Assembly (NCBI RefSeq): GCF_030209445.1
Contig: NZ_JARVSD010000024.1
Span: forward strand, 1 to 64,000
From: Promicromonospora sp. MEB111
GTDB taxonomy: Bacteria > Actinomycetota > Actinomycetes > Actinomycetales > Cellulomonadaceae
DNA: 64,000 nucleotides
Direction: 5' to 3'
The notes under the pieces were generated by a model. The model searched no databases, was not told where the DNA came from, and saw only the letters and a program-made list of their open reading frames with translations. Below, piece after piece: positions 51,638 to 60,029 of the stretch; positions within the stretch are counted from its first letter, which is position 1; each line of letters starts with the position of its first letter. A program made the position numbers and the translations under genes.

Positions 51638-52770
51638 TTCCACACGTCGAACGTCGGCCGCTCGGCGGGAGCGTTCTCGTCGGGCGCCAGCAGCCGCAGC
51701 TCCAGCCCGAACGGGTTCTGCCGCCGGGTGTACCGGAACCGTTCCCGCTGCACGTGGGTGGTGCGCAGGCCGGCGTCGGCCACGAGCTGGTCGATCCGCT
51801 CGGTCGTGTACTTGCGCGTCGTGTACAGCCGGATGGTGTCCAGCGGCTTGAGGTGCACCGGCCGGCTGCCCGGGATCAGCATCCGCAGGGTCTCGCTGCC
51901 CACGTTCTGCCAGAACACCTTCAGGAGGATGCTCTCGTCCTCGACCGAACCGGTGAACCGGACCTGTTCGAGGTCGATCTTGAGGTCGGTGTTGTAGCGC
52001 ACGGCGCTCGCCACGAACTCCACGAACCCCCGCGTCTGGCGGTACTCGGCCTCGGCGGCGTGCACGGCGTCCTGGCTCAGGCTCTCGGTCGTGGCGAACT
52101 CGACGAGCATCCGGTCCTGCGGCCGGAGCACCTTCGCGACGCCGTCGAGGAACTCCGCGTCGTCGTCGAAGTTCGCCACGGTGTTGCCGACCAGCGAGAA
52201 GAGGATCGCCTCGTCGCCCACGAGGCGGTCGAGGAACTGCTTGAGCTCCTCGAGGTTGCCGTCCAGGGAGAGGTCGATCTGCAGGCCCAGCGAGCGGTCC
52301 AGGGGGAAGTGCGCGTCCCGGACGGCGGTGCGCGACCCGGTCCGGAGCATCTCGGCGCTCATGTCCACGGGCACGTAGAGCATCGACGGGTGCGCCTGGT
52401 GCATCGTCTCCAGGAACATCCCGTCCTTGGCGCCGGTACCGACGCCGAGGCTCACCAGGTGCACGCACTCGTCCGTCACCAGCGGCGAGATGCTGCGCCA
52501 CTGCCTGCGGAACATCTCGGTGCCGACCTTGATGACCATGTAGGTGGGGTCGTTCGAGGCGTTGAACCAGGCGATGGTCGGGCCGATGCCCCAGTAGGCG
52601 TAGCCGGACGGGACGCGCTTGCCGTCCCCGGACGTCGAGTGCCCGTCGTCGAGGTACTGGGCCAGGGTGGCGAGCTTGTCGGACTGGTCCTCGCCCACCA
52701 GCGTCACGGACCACGCGAAGTCGTCGCCCGCGAGGGTGCTGTCGATCCTTGAAATCGCTGAGTCGCCCAC
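51634..52770 (-). CDS. Histidine-specific-methyltransferase (EgtD-like) SAM-dependent enzyme
   Basis: A 378-residue protein of the L-histidine N-alpha-methyltransferase superfamily (EgtD fold). Sequence features: VHLVSLGVGTGAKDGMFLE near residue 110 (SAM loop), YVPVDMSAEMLRTG near 134, ILFSLVGNTVANF near 190 (the family's conserved GN motif) and RMLVEFATTESL near 222. EgtD itself makes ergothioneine, but no egtA/B/C/E gene is nearby, and the coupled membrane protein argues for another role. The start is GTG 52770 behind GAGGGG. Substrate unknown. Confidence 0.75.
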   Translation of the reverse strand: MGDSAISRIDSTLAGDDFAWSVTLVGEDQSDKLATLAQYLDDGHSTSGDGKRVPSGYAYWGIGPTIAWFNASNDPTYMVIKVGTEMFRRQWRSISPLVTDECVHLVSLGVGTGAKDGMFLETMHQAHPSMLYVPVDMSAEMLRTGSRTAVRDAHFPLDRSLGLQIDLSLDGNLEELKQFLDRLVGDEAILFSLVGNTVANFDDDAEFLDGVAKVLRPQDRMLVEFATTESLSQDAVHAAEAEYRQTRGFVEFVASAVRYNTDLKIDLEQVRFTGSVEDESILLKVFWQNVGSETLRMLIPGSRPVHLKPLDTIRLYTTRKYTTERIDQLVADAGLRTTHVQRERFRYTRRQNPFGLELRLLAPDENAPAERPTFDVWK

Positions 52771-52896
52771 GCGGTCCCCTCGTGCTCCGATGCAGTGCTC
52801 CGACGCAAAGAGATCCCAGGCTAGCGGGACGACCCGTGGTGCGAAATGGAACACACCCCGGGTGCGCGGGGCAGTCGGCGGCATACCCTCGTAGGC

Positions 52897-53781
52897 GTGT
52901 TCCCTCAAGCTCGCCCCACCACGTGGCAGCCCGAGCCCGTCGAGGTCGCCCGCACCACCGTGGACGACGCCGTGGACGTGCTCTCGGGCCTCCGGATCAC
53001 GGCGCTCACGGGCGCCGGGGTCTCGACGGACTCCGGCATCCCCGACTACCGCGGCCCCGACTCGCCGCCGCGCAGCCCCATGACCTACCAGCAGTTCGTC
53101 GGCGACGAGGAGTTCCGCCGGCACTACTGGGCGCGCAACCACGTGGGCTGGCAGCACGTGGACCGCACGGCGCCGAACGCCGGGCACCGCGCGCTCGTCG
53201 AGCTGGAGGAGCGCCGGATCCTCGCCGGGATCATCACGCAGAACGTGGACCTGCTGCACGAGGACGCCGGCTCCCGCAACGTCATCGACCTGCACGGACG
53301 CTACGACCGCGTGATCTGCCTCAACTGCGGCCGGGTCATCTCGCGCACGCACCTCGCGGAGCGGCTCACCGAGCTCAACCCGGGCTTCCTGGAGTCCGTG
53401 GGCGACGTCGCGGACGTGGAGATCGCGCCCGACGCCGACGCCGTCATCGAGTCGACCGCGCACTTCAAGCCCGCCCCCTGCGAGTTCTGCGGGGGCGTGC
53501 TCAAGCCGGAGATCGTCTACTTCGGCGAGAACGTGCCGCGCGAGCGGGTGGAGCGGGCGTTCGCGCTGGTCGACTCCGCCGACGCCCTGCTCGTCGCCGG
53601 CTCGTCGCTGACCGTGATGAGCGGGCTGCGGTTCGTGCGGCACGCGGCCGAGGCGGGCAAGCCCGTCGTCATCGTGAACCGCGGCATCACCCGTGGCGAC
53701 AAGTACGCGACGGTGAAGATCGACGCCGGGACGAGCGACGTCCTGCGGGAGCTGGTGCTTCGCCTGCCGCAGCCCAGCTAG
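52897..53781 (+). CDS. NAD-dependent protein deacylase (sirtuin, Sir2 family)
   Basis: A 294-residue sirtuin that removes acyl groups from lysines using NAD. TGAGVSTDSGIPDYRG near residue 36, ITQNVDLLHEDAG near 110, catalytic His in IDLHGRYD, zinc cysteines in CLNCG near 146 and CEFCG near 194, then FGENVP and AGSSLTVMSGLR for NAD. A loop of about 45 residues between the zinc pairs is longer than in CobB. The GTG at 52897 was preferred; an ATG 51 bp upstream is possible. Its TAG stop overlaps the convergent gene's stop on the bases CTAG. Confidence 0.93.
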   Translation: MFPQARPTTWQPEPVEVARTTVDDAVDVLSGLRITALTGAGVSTDSGIPDYRGPDSPPRSPMTYQQFVGDEEFRRHYWARNHVGWQHVDRTAPNAGHRALVELEERRILAGIITQNVDLLHEDAGSRNVIDLHGRYDRVICLNCGRVISRTHLAERLTELNPGFLESVGDVADVEIAPDADAVIESTAHFKPAPCEFCGGVLKPEIVYFGENVPRERVERAFALVDSADALLVAGSSLTVMSGLRFVRHAAEAGKPVVIVNRGITRGDKYATVKIDAGTSDVLRELVLRLPQPS

Positions 53782-54734
53782 CGGGTGGTGAGGTCCGTGA
53801 TCCCGTCATGGCCCGTCGGGGAGAGCGTGAGCACGCGGCCGCCCGGGTGCAGCCGCGAGTCCCCGTGGTACAGCTCGGCGAGCTGGTCGGCCGCCTCGCC
53901 GTCCCCGGAGTCGGCGGCCACGAGCAGGTAGGCGAGCTCGTCGGCCACGGCGTCGAACTCGGCGTCGGACATCTCGGCGCCCGGCAGGCCCGCCTCCTGG
54001 ACCCAGGTCTCTGCCTGGCCGCCCGCGGCCTCACGGACGTACGACGTGCCCAGCTCGGGGCCCCACAGGTCCCAGAGCAGCAGCTCGTCGCGGTGCCGGT
54101 GCGCCACCTCGTACAGCACGTAGAAGCGCACGAAGTCCTTGCCGTGCAGGTCCGGTACCTCCGCCGTCACGCCGAAGGTCGCGGGGTCGACGGTCCCGGC
54201 ACGGATCGCCAGCCATGCCTCGGCCGCCGTCACGAACGGCGACTCCGGCCCGGTGGGCATGTCGTGCACGTCGAAGTCGAAGTCCTTCTGGTCGAGCTCG
54301 GGGTCGAACCGCAGCCAGCGCCTGCCGTCCCAGCGCTCGCCCACGACGTGGTCGGCGTTCCAGCCCGGCACGAAGTAGGTGGCGAAGCCGATCCGGGACC
54401 GCGCCGGCACGTCGTGCGTGCGCAGCACACCGAGCGTCAGGAGCGTGTGGTCGCGGCAGCATCCCGCGACCTGCTGGGCCTGCGTGCGCGGCCCGTCGAG
54501 AGGCGCGCGCAGCTCCGCGGCGCCCAGGATCGAGGTGAGCCAGCGCCGGTCGGGGTCGCTCTTCTGCTCGTCGGTCAGCGTCGGGTCACCGGCCCGGTAG
54601 TGCACGACGGCGGTGCAGGCGAACCGGTGCAGCTCTTCCGGGTCGGTGCTCAGCTCGGTGAAGTATCCGGTGTGATTTCCGGGGTTCGAGTACGGGCTGT
54701 GGTCCGCGTAGTCGAAGAGTGTGGGCGCGGGCAT
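53778..54734 (-). CDS. Transglutaminase-like domain protein
   Basis: A 318-residue soluble protein. The central part carries a papain-fold triad pattern: Cys in QQVAGCCRDHTLLTLGVLR near residue 92, His in NADHVVGERWDG near 127 and Asp in WLRFDPELD near 142. This matches bacterial transglutaminase-like (protease-type) proteins. The N-terminus (ADHSPYSNPGNHTGYF) has no signal peptide, so it should act in the cytosol. Substrate unknown. It is convergent with the sirtuin gene and shares the CTAG stop overlap. Confidence 0.72.
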   Translation of the reverse strand: MPAPTLFDYADHSPYSNPGNHTGYFTELSTDPEELHRFACTAVVHYRAGDPTLTDEQKSDPDRRWLTSILGAAELRAPLDGPRTQAQQVAGCCRDHTLLTLGVLRTHDVPARSRIGFATYFVPGWNADHVVGERWDGRRWLRFDPELDQKDFDFDVHDMPTGPESPFVTAAEAWLAIRAGTVDPATFGVTAEVPDLHGKDFVRFYVLYEVAHRHRDELLLWDLWGPELGTSYVREAAGGQAETWVQEAGLPGAEMSDAEFDAVADELAYLLVAADSGDGEAADQLAELYHGDSRLHPGGRVLTLSPTGHDGITDLTTR

Positions 54735-54776
54735 CGGTGTCCTCCCTCGGCGGTGTCCGGAACACTACCCCGCACC

Positions 54777-54816
54777 CCCGGCGAAATCCCACCCCCTTTC
54801 CGGGGATTCCGCCGGG
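54777..54816 (-). terminator. Hairpin terminator of the DUF4956-VTC-DUF4353 operon
   Basis: A 14-pair stem with one mismatch (54777-54790 with 54803-54816; arm CCCGGCGAAATCCC) and 12-nt loop, 10 bp beyond the stop of the last gene on the minus strand. Bases 54735-54776 hold the transglutaminase-like gene's leader with GGAGGACACC before its start. Confidence 0.7.
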
Positions 54817-54825
54817 TGAGGTGTC

Positions 54826-56424
54826 TCAGCGCCCCGTGGTGGCCGGGACGTCGCCGGCCGTGGCCGTGGCGACCTCCGCGCCGTCGGCCTGGATCGTGTA
54901 GGTCTCGCCCGTGGTCACGTTCTCCGAGGCCAGGACCAGGGACTGGGTGTCCTTGGTCAGGGTCTCCGCCGCAACCGTGGTGCCGGACGAGTCGACCACG
55001 GTCACGTCCGTGCCCGCGGCCAGGGTGTCGAAGGTCGCGGCGACCCAGCCCTCCGAGCCGTCGCCCGGCGTCTGCAGCATGCTCGACGTGCCGACGGCGA
55101 GCAGGGTGCCGCCCTGCACCGTGAGCGCGCCGGCGCTGTCGAGGGTGCCGTTGCCGCCGTCCGTGGGGCCGAACACCGTGACGTCACCGCCCGAGATCGT
55201 CAGGGTCCCGTTCGAGTCCAGGCCGTCGCCCCCGGCGTCGACCGTGACGTCGCCGCCGGTGATCGTCAGCGAGAAGTCGCCCGCGGCCTCGCCCGGCATG
55301 CCGCCACCGCCACCGCCGCCCCCGCCGCCCTGCGGCGGCTCGCCGCCCGGCATGGTGCCCGACGCCGGCGGCTCCGCCGCGGTGTCGTCGGTCGTCGCGG
55401 CACCGTCGGTCGTCGTGCTCGTGCCGCCCGCGGCGTTGAAGCCGTCGTCGGACGAGGTGACGTCCAACACAGTGCCGCTCGCGACCAGGATGTGCGCCGC
55501 CTCCAGGCCCTCGACGGACTCGGCGACGGTGACCGTGGCGCCGTCGACGACGAGGTCGCTCTCCGCGTGGACGCCGTCGTCGCCGGACGCGACGGTGACG
55601 GTGCCACCGAGGAGCGCCGCGTAGCCGACGGTCTCGCCGGCGTCGTCGGTGCCGTCCTCGTTGTCCGCCTTGAGGCCGTCGCCCTCGGCGTCGACGTCGA
55701 GCGTGCCGTCGGTGACGACCAGGAAGTCCTTGCCGCGCACGCCGTCGTCCACCGCGGTGACGGTGATGTCGCCGCCTGCGATCACGAGGCCGTCCTTCGA
55801 GGCGATCCCGTCGTTCGCGTTGCCGGTGACGTCCAGCGAACCCGTGCCGGAGACGACCATCGAGTCGGCCGAGAACAGGGCGGCGTTGGGCGCGTCCTCG
55901 CTGGTGTCCGCGTACGTCGCGGCGTCGGTCAGACTGTTGGACGAGCCGTCCGCGAGCACCACGGACACGTCGTCGGCCTGCGTGACAGCGACGGCGGACC
56001 CGGTCGAGCTGGTGATGTCCGCGCCGTCGAGCACGAGCCGCACGAGGCCGTCGGCCTCGGAGCCCACCACGATCTGGCCGTCGTCGAGGGTGCCGCTGAT
56101 CCGGTAGGTGCCGGGCGCCGAGATGGTGACGGTGGAGCCGTCGGCGATGGCGCCGTCGCCCGAGACGGTGGCGCTGTCGCCGTCGAGCGAGACGCTGGTC
56201 TCGTCCCCGGTGTCCCAGGTCTCGTCGGCGAGGGCAGCGAGGTCCGAGTAGTCCTCGTTGTCGGCCAGCGCGTCGTCGGTGGTCGTCGCCACCTCCGAGA
56301 TGGTGGTCGTGTTCGTGCTGCTCGTGGTCTCGGCGGTGGCCGTGCCGCACCCGGCGAGGGCGCCGAGCACGAGGGCGCCGGAGATCGTGGCGGTCAGGAC
56401 GGGGCGGGGCCGGCGGATCTTCAT
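54826..56424 (-). CDS. Secreted carbohydrate-binding-domain lipoprotein (DUF4353)
   Basis: A 532-residue lipoprotein: signal peptide with lipobox LGALAGC (Cys near 26), Thr-rich linker, then a long run of short right-handed-helix-like repeats (TISAPGTYRISGTLDDGQI; SLDVTGNANDGIASKDGLVI; TVTAVDDGVRGKDFLVVTDG; TVASGDDGVHAESDLVVDGA). The pattern NDGI-SKDGL-I-GGDITVTA is that of DUF4353. A poly-Gly stretch (near 370) divides the repeat region. Last gene of a three-gene operon; the start overlaps the VTC gene stop by 4 bp. It probably binds a surface glycan. Confidence 0.8.
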   Translation of the reverse strand: MKIRRPRPVLTATISGALVLGALAGCGTATAETTSSTNTTTISEVATTTDDALADNEDYSDLAALADETWDTGDETSVSLDGDSATVSGDGAIADGSTVTISAPGTYRISGTLDDGQIVVGSEADGLVRLVLDGADITSSTGSAVAVTQADDVSVVLADGSSNSLTDAATYADTSEDAPNAALFSADSMVVSGTGSLDVTGNANDGIASKDGLVIAGGDITVTAVDDGVRGKDFLVVTDGTLDVDAEGDGLKADNEDGTDDAGETVGYAALLGGTVTVASGDDGVHAESDLVVDGATVTVAESVEGLEAAHILVASGTVLDVTSSDDGFNAAGGTSTTTDGAATTDDTAAEPPASGTMPGGEPPQGGGGGGGGGGMPGEAAGDFSLTITGGDVTVDAGGDGLDSNGTLTISGGDVTVFGPTDGGNGTLDSAGALTVQGGTLLAVGTSSMLQTPGDGSEGWVAATFDTLAAGTDVTVVDSSGTTVAAETLTKDTQSLVLASENVTTGETYTIQADGAEVATATAGDVPATTGR

Positions 56425-57254
56425 GCTGAGGTCCTCTCGCTGGTCAGGATGTGTCGTGCGGTGGTGGGCGTGCTCACGGTGAGCCGACGCCGCACGAGGC
56501 GCCGCCAGGGCATGTCAGGCAGGCCGGGCTCCAGCACGGCCAGTCCGGTGGCGTACTTGGAGATGCGGTCGGGACGGTGGCCCGCGCGCCACAGGAGGCG
56601 GTCCACGGACGAGGGTCCGGAGCCGGCGGCGGTCTTGGTCTCGACCACCACGAGGTCGCCGATCGTGGCGCTGCGGCGCACGTCCGGGCCGGTGTCGGTG
56701 TGGCCGGTGTCGGCGTGGCCCGGTGCGGCCGGGACCAGCAGGTCCCAGACGAGGCCGGAGTCGAGCGTGACGCGGGCGTCGTCGAGCAGCAGGGTGGTGC
56801 GGTGGTACCGCGACCGCAGGGTCGGGGTGAGCACGGGCGCCGAGGGCGCCCCGGCGTCGGCCAGGCGGTCGGCGACGAAGGTGCGGGCCAGGCCGAGGTG
56901 GTCGGCGTCGTCGTGCGGCTGCCGCTCCTTGACCGTGGTGCCGCGGCCCGCACGGGTCTTCACCTCGACGAAGCACGACCCGGTGTCCACATAGGTCCGC
57001 GTCCGGACCTTGAACCGACGGCGGCGGCGCGTCGCCGCGAGGCGGTACGCGTCCAGCTCCGGGGTGTCGAAGTAGGTGGAGTCGTAGGCGAACGTGCGGG
57101 ACCCATCGATCTCCAGCACGCGGGCCGGCGGGAGGGCCGCGAGCAGGTCGTCGAGCTCGTCCGGCGTCAGCACGTACTTGCGGTCGCGCCGGGTCTGGAG
57201 CGCGGCGGCCTCGTTCAGCTCGTCGAGGGTCACGGGGGCGAGGGTGTCGATCAT
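56421..57254 (-). CDS. VTC-domain polyphosphate polymerase-like protein
   Basis: A 277-residue soluble protein of the VTC/CYTH-like tunnel fold that makes polyphosphate from ATP in yeast Vtc4. Basic tunnel residues are in RRDRKYVLTPDEL near 21, TYFDTPELDAYRLAATRRRR near 60, FKVRTRTYVDTG near 81, FVEVKTRAGRGTTVKER near 95 and TLRSRYHRTTLLL near 143; the acidic metal site is in VVETKTAAG near 202 and the lysine is in RISKYATGLA. It overlaps both neighbours by 4 bp. In bacteria VTC proteins commonly pair with DUF4956 membrane proteins, as here. Confidence 0.85.
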   Translation of the reverse strand: MIDTLAPVTLDELNEAAALQTRRDRKYVLTPDELDDLLAALPPARVLEIDGSRTFAYDSTYFDTPELDAYRLAATRRRRRFKVRTRTYVDTGSCFVEVKTRAGRGTTVKERQPHDDADHLGLARTFVADRLADAGAPSAPVLTPTLRSRYHRTTLLLDDARVTLDSGLVWDLLVPAAPGHADTGHTDTGPDVRRSATIGDLVVVETKTAAGSGPSSVDRLLWRAGHRPDRISKYATGLAVLEPGLPDMPWRRLVRRRLTVSTPTTARHILTSERTSA

Positions 57255-57874
57255 CGGGCCGCCGCCAGCTCGGGACGTTCGTGCAGGGCGGTGGGGGCAC
57301 CCGTGCCGTCGTCGGTCACGATCGGCAGCCGGCGCGCCTCGGAGTAGCGGACGTCCACCCAGGTGGAGTCGTTCACGAGGTCCAGGCGCTGCACGGACAG
57401 GGTGTGCACGCGGGCCCCGAGCAGCTGCTCCAGGTGCGCGGTCAGCTCCGTCTGGTCGGGGATCGCACGATCGAGGATGACCAGCTCGCTGTGGTGCCTC
57501 GCGAACAGGCGGGGATGGTCGGCCAACGCCATGACCAGGAGGATCAGGCCGCTGCCCGCGAGCCCGAGCCAGCCGGCGCTCGTCCCCAGCCCGCCCAGCA
57601 GGCCGAGCGCGAGCGACGCGAAGTAGTAGGCGACCTCGTGCTGCGACAGCTCCGTGGAGCGCAGCCGGATGATCGACAGCACGCCGAACAGGCCGAGGCC
57701 GAGGCCCGCGGCGACGGCGCTCGCGGAGAGCGTCGCGGACACCGCGAGCACCCCCACGTTGACGCCGAGGTAGGCGACGACGAGGTCGCGTCGGCGGTGT
57801 CGCGGGAAGTAGAGCGCGAAGGTGAGGATGGTGACGGCGACGAGGTCGACCGCGTAGAGCATGAGCTGGTTCAT
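57251..57874 (-). CDS. DUF4956 membrane protein
   Basis: A 207-residue protein with four hydrophobic segments in the first 130 residues, including GLGLGLFGVLSIIRLRSTEL near residue 55 (the family signature FGxLSIIRxRxxxxxxxEVAYYF), and a soluble C-terminal domain (DRAIPDQTELTAHLEQLLGA). DUF4956 proteins are the usual membrane partners of bacterial VTC polymerases. ATG 57874 behind CCGGAG starts the first helix. First gene of the operon. Confidence 0.85.
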   Translation of the reverse strand: MNQLMLYAVDLVAVTILTFALYFPRHRRRDLVVAYLGVNVGVLAVSATLSASAVAAGLGLGLFGVLSIIRLRSTELSQHEVAYYFASLALGLLGGLGTSAGWLGLAGSGLILLVMALADHPRLFARHHSELVILDRAIPDQTELTAHLEQLLGARVHTLSVQRLDLVNDSTWVDVRYSEARRLPIVTDDGTGAPTALHERPELAAAR

Positions 57875-58096
57875 CGGAACTCCGGGGTTATCGGGGTGAT
57901 GAACACGAGGTAAACGCATCGACCCGGCCGGTTCCTGGGGCAGGGCTGGGGCGAGCCTGTGGCCCGCTGGGAGGCGGCTGGGAGCCGGGTTGTCCGGCGT
58001 GCCGGGGGCGCTCCAGACGCCGTCGGGGAACCGATTCGTGGAACCGGGCCCGGACCGGGTATCCTCCTACGGTCTGCTACTGAGGTAGCGGGCGAA

Positions 58097-58183
58097 GGTA
58101 GCGTGTCCGAGCGGCCTAAGGAGCACGCCTCGAAAGCGTGTGTGGGTGAAAGTCCACCGTGGGTTCAAATCCCACCGCTACCG
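58097..58183 (+). tRNA. tRNA-Ser(CGA)
   Basis: An 87-nt class II tRNA. Acceptor GGTAGCG (58097-58103) pairs with CGCTACC (58176-58182), discriminator G at 58183; the CCA tail is not encoded. Anticodon stem CACGC/GCGTG encloses loop CTCGAAA with anticodon CGA (58131-58133), which reads UCG. A long variable arm (TGGGTGAAAGTCCA) and TTCAAAT T-loop are standard for serine. TATCCT at about 58060 may be its -10. The gap 57875-58096 otherwise holds nothing I can name. Confidence 0.97.
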
Positions 58184-58199
58184 CACCCGCAGTACTGAT

Positions 58200-58230
58200 C
58201 AAGCCCCTGACCCGTGCGGTCAGGGGCTTG
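58200..58230 (+). terminator. Intrinsic terminator of tRNA-Ser
   Basis: A 13-bp perfect stem CAAGCCCCTGACC/GGTCAGGGGCTTG (58200-58212 with 58218-58230), loop CGTGC, followed by TTCGTCT. It lies 17 bp after the tRNA. Confidence 0.85.
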
Positions 58231-58286
58231 TTCGTCTCGGTGGGGACCCGCGGTCTGCGGGCACTGCGGCCGCGGGGCGACCGCGC

Positions 58287-58517
58287 TTAGCGCCGGCTCA
58301 CCATGCCCACGACGGCCACCGCGGCCGCCAGCACCGTCACGACCATCGCGACGGTCAGGACCGTCGCGTCCGTTGCGAGCATCGGGCAGCCGGCAGCGGC
58401 GTCGTCGTCCGGGCAGGTGCGCCAGGGCTGCAGAAAGTAGGTGAACGACACGAGCACGCCCAGCACAGCGAGTGCCCCACCGCCGATGATCAGTGTCAGC
58501 GAGGTCCTTGTCGTCAT
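58287..58517 (-). CDS. Hypothetical small membrane protein
   Basis: A 76-residue protein with two hydrophobic segments (about residues 7-28 and 51-71). Between them is an outside-facing loop with two cysteines (WRTCPDDDAAAGCPM) that could form a disulfide. ATG at 58517 with weak ribosome site. I do not recognise the family. It is divergent from the LD-carboxypeptidase gene. Confidence 0.6.
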   Translation of the reverse strand: MTTRTSLTLIIGGGALAVLGVLVSFTYFLQPWRTCPDDDAAAGCPMLATDATVLTVAMVVTVLAAAVAVVGMVSRR

Positions 58518-58592
58518 CCGGCGAGGGTAGGGGAAGCGGCGGGTCCTTGTCGCGCATCCGAAGCCACGTGTTCACCCTGTAGCGTCGCGCGC

Positions 58593-59516
58593 ATGTCGCG
58601 ACAACCCTCGCCCCGACCTGCTGTTTCATCCCTCCGGAAGCTGGAGCCCGGCGACGCCGTCGCGCTCGTCTCCCCGGCGAGCTGGAGCGACGAGTCCTGG
58701 CTGGCGGAGAGCGTCGCGACCGTCGAGTCGTGGGGCTTCGAGGCGCGTCTGGGCAAGCACGCCGACGACCGGTTCGGCTACATGGCCGGCGGCGACCCGG
58801 AGCGCGCGTCGGACCTCAACGACGCGATCCGGGACCCGGAGGTCCGCGCCATCCTCACCCTGCGTGGGGGGAGCGGGAGCCTCCGCCTGCTGCCCGACGT
58901 CGACACCGATGCGCTCCGGGCGGACCCCAAGCCGCTCGTCGGGTTCAGCGACATCACGGCCCTGCACCAGGTCTGGCACCGGATCGGCGTCCCGTCGGTC
59001 CACGGCGCCGTTGCCGGGACTCGGGCGGAGACAGTGCTGCGCCTCCTGCGAGGTGAGTCCGGCGAGCCGGTGCGGAGGGACAACGGCCAGTACGGCGCCT
59101 ACCTCACCACGACGGGCACGGCCTCGGGACCGCTGTTCGGCGGCAATCTCGAGATGCTGGCGCGCAGCGTCGGCATCGTCGACAACGATCTCGACGGTCA
59201 CGTCCTGCTGCTGGAGATCAACCGGACGGTCGGGCTGGGGATGGTCGACCGGGCTCTGACCCAGCTCCTGCTTTCCGGCGCGCTCGCGGGGATCTCGGGC
59301 GTGGCGGTGGGCACGCTCGAAGGGTTCGACGACCACGCGGACCGCGGCTGGAACGTCCTCGACGTGCTCCGGGACCGGCTGAGCCCGCTCGGCGTGCCGA
59401 TCCTCGCGGGGCTCCCGCTCGGGCACCTGGAGAACCCGGTCTCCGTGCCGCTCGGGGTCGAGTGCGAGCTCGACGCCGACGCCGGGACGCTGACGGTCGC
59501 GGCGCTGAGCGCCTGA
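58593..59516 (+). CDS. S66-family LD-carboxypeptidase-like protein
   Basis: A 307-residue serine peptidase of the LdcA/MccF family, which cleaves the L-Lys/Dap-D-Ala bond of muropeptides or microcin C-like compounds. VALVSPASW opening, nucleophile Ser in the loop LRGGSGSLRLLP near residue 93, FSDITALHQVWH near 117, GNLEML near 184 and HLENPVSVPLG near 275 (catalytic Glu and His regions). Residues typical of MccF immunity are not distinguishable. ATG 58593 starts directly at the fold. Cytosolic. Confidence 0.85.
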   Translation: MSRQPSPRPAVSSLRKLEPGDAVALVSPASWSDESWLAESVATVESWGFEARLGKHADDRFGYMAGGDPERASDLNDAIRDPEVRAILTLRGGSGSLRLLPDVDTDALRADPKPLVGFSDITALHQVWHRIGVPSVHGAVAGTRAETVLRLLRGESGEPVRRDNGQYGAYLTTTGTASGPLFGGNLEMLARSVGIVDNDLDGHVLLLEINRTVGLGMVDRALTQLLLSGALAGISGVAVGTLEGFDDHADRGWNVLDVLRDRLSPLGVPILAGLPLGHLENPVSVPLGVECELDADAGTLTVAALSA

Positions 59517-59529
59517 ACCCGGGCCGCGA

Positions 59530-59721
59530 CTATGCCCCGCGGCGACCCGACAGCTTGTTCGCCAGCCAGCGTCCGGCCTTGCGCAGGTCGGCCGCCAGAT
59601 AGCGGAACTGCCCGAGCTGCGTCCGCAGCACGTCGACCTGACGGCTCGCAAACGTTGCTCGGGGTGAGTCTCCGAGTCGACTGAGCTCTTTTCCCTCAAA
59701 CTTCGCGTCGTCCGCTGGCAT
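59530..59721 (-). CDS. Hypothetical 63-residue protein, tandem paralog B
   Basis: A small protein of unknown function. It is 36/63 identical to the protein encoded just upstream on the same strand (59829-60020), with the end LAADLRKAGRWLANKLSGRR nearly unchanged. The N-terminal half is charged and variable. ATG 59721 was chosen over a longer frame because it gives the same length as the paralog. The region before the ATG (GATCCCCCC) also matches the paralog's. Likely helical; no known domain. Confidence 0.62.
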   Translation of the reverse strand: MPADDAKFEGKELSRLGDSPRATFASRQVDVLRTQLGQFRYLAADLRKAGRWLANKLSGRRGA

Positions 59722-59828
59722 GGGGGGATCGTACTGGGATGCCCGGTGTGTGTCCGCCGCCCAGGGCGCGGGCTCGTACGTTCGTCTCGGCGGCCGAGTC
59801 GTCCGTCCCGGACCCGGCCCGGCGGCGG

Positions 59829-60020
59829 CTACGCCTCTCGGCGACCCGACAGCTTGTTCGCCAGCCACCGCACGGCCTTGCGCAGGTCGGCGGCCAGGTC
59901 GCGCAGCTCCCGGAGGTCCGCCCGCAGCGAGTCCAGGAGGCGGCTCTCCGGGGTGCCCTCGTGAGGGTCTCCCCAGCGACGGATGTGTCGCGCCTCGTGG
60001 GGCTCGTCCTCAGCGGGCAT
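59829..60020 (-). CDS. Hypothetical 63-residue protein, tandem paralog A
   Basis: Paralog of the gene at 59530-59721; C-terminal LAADLRKAVRWLANKLSGRR is shared with a single change. The first half is acidic (MPAEDEPHEARHIRRWGDPH). It starts 9 bp after the stop of the P-loop kinase gene on the same strand, so it is probably in the same operon. No transmembrane helix, no cysteine. The repeated amphipathic helix could bind nucleic acid or a partner, but this is a guess. Confidence 0.65.
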   Translation of the reverse strand: MPAEDEPHEARHIRRWGDPHEGTPESRLLDSLRADLRELRDLAADLRKAVRWLANKLSGRREA

Positions 60021-60029
60021 GCGCGGATC

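Noticed and set aside
57959-58198. An open frame running through the tRNA-Ser gene
   Set aside because: It overlaps the complete tRNA and has no ribosome site; the frame is incidental.
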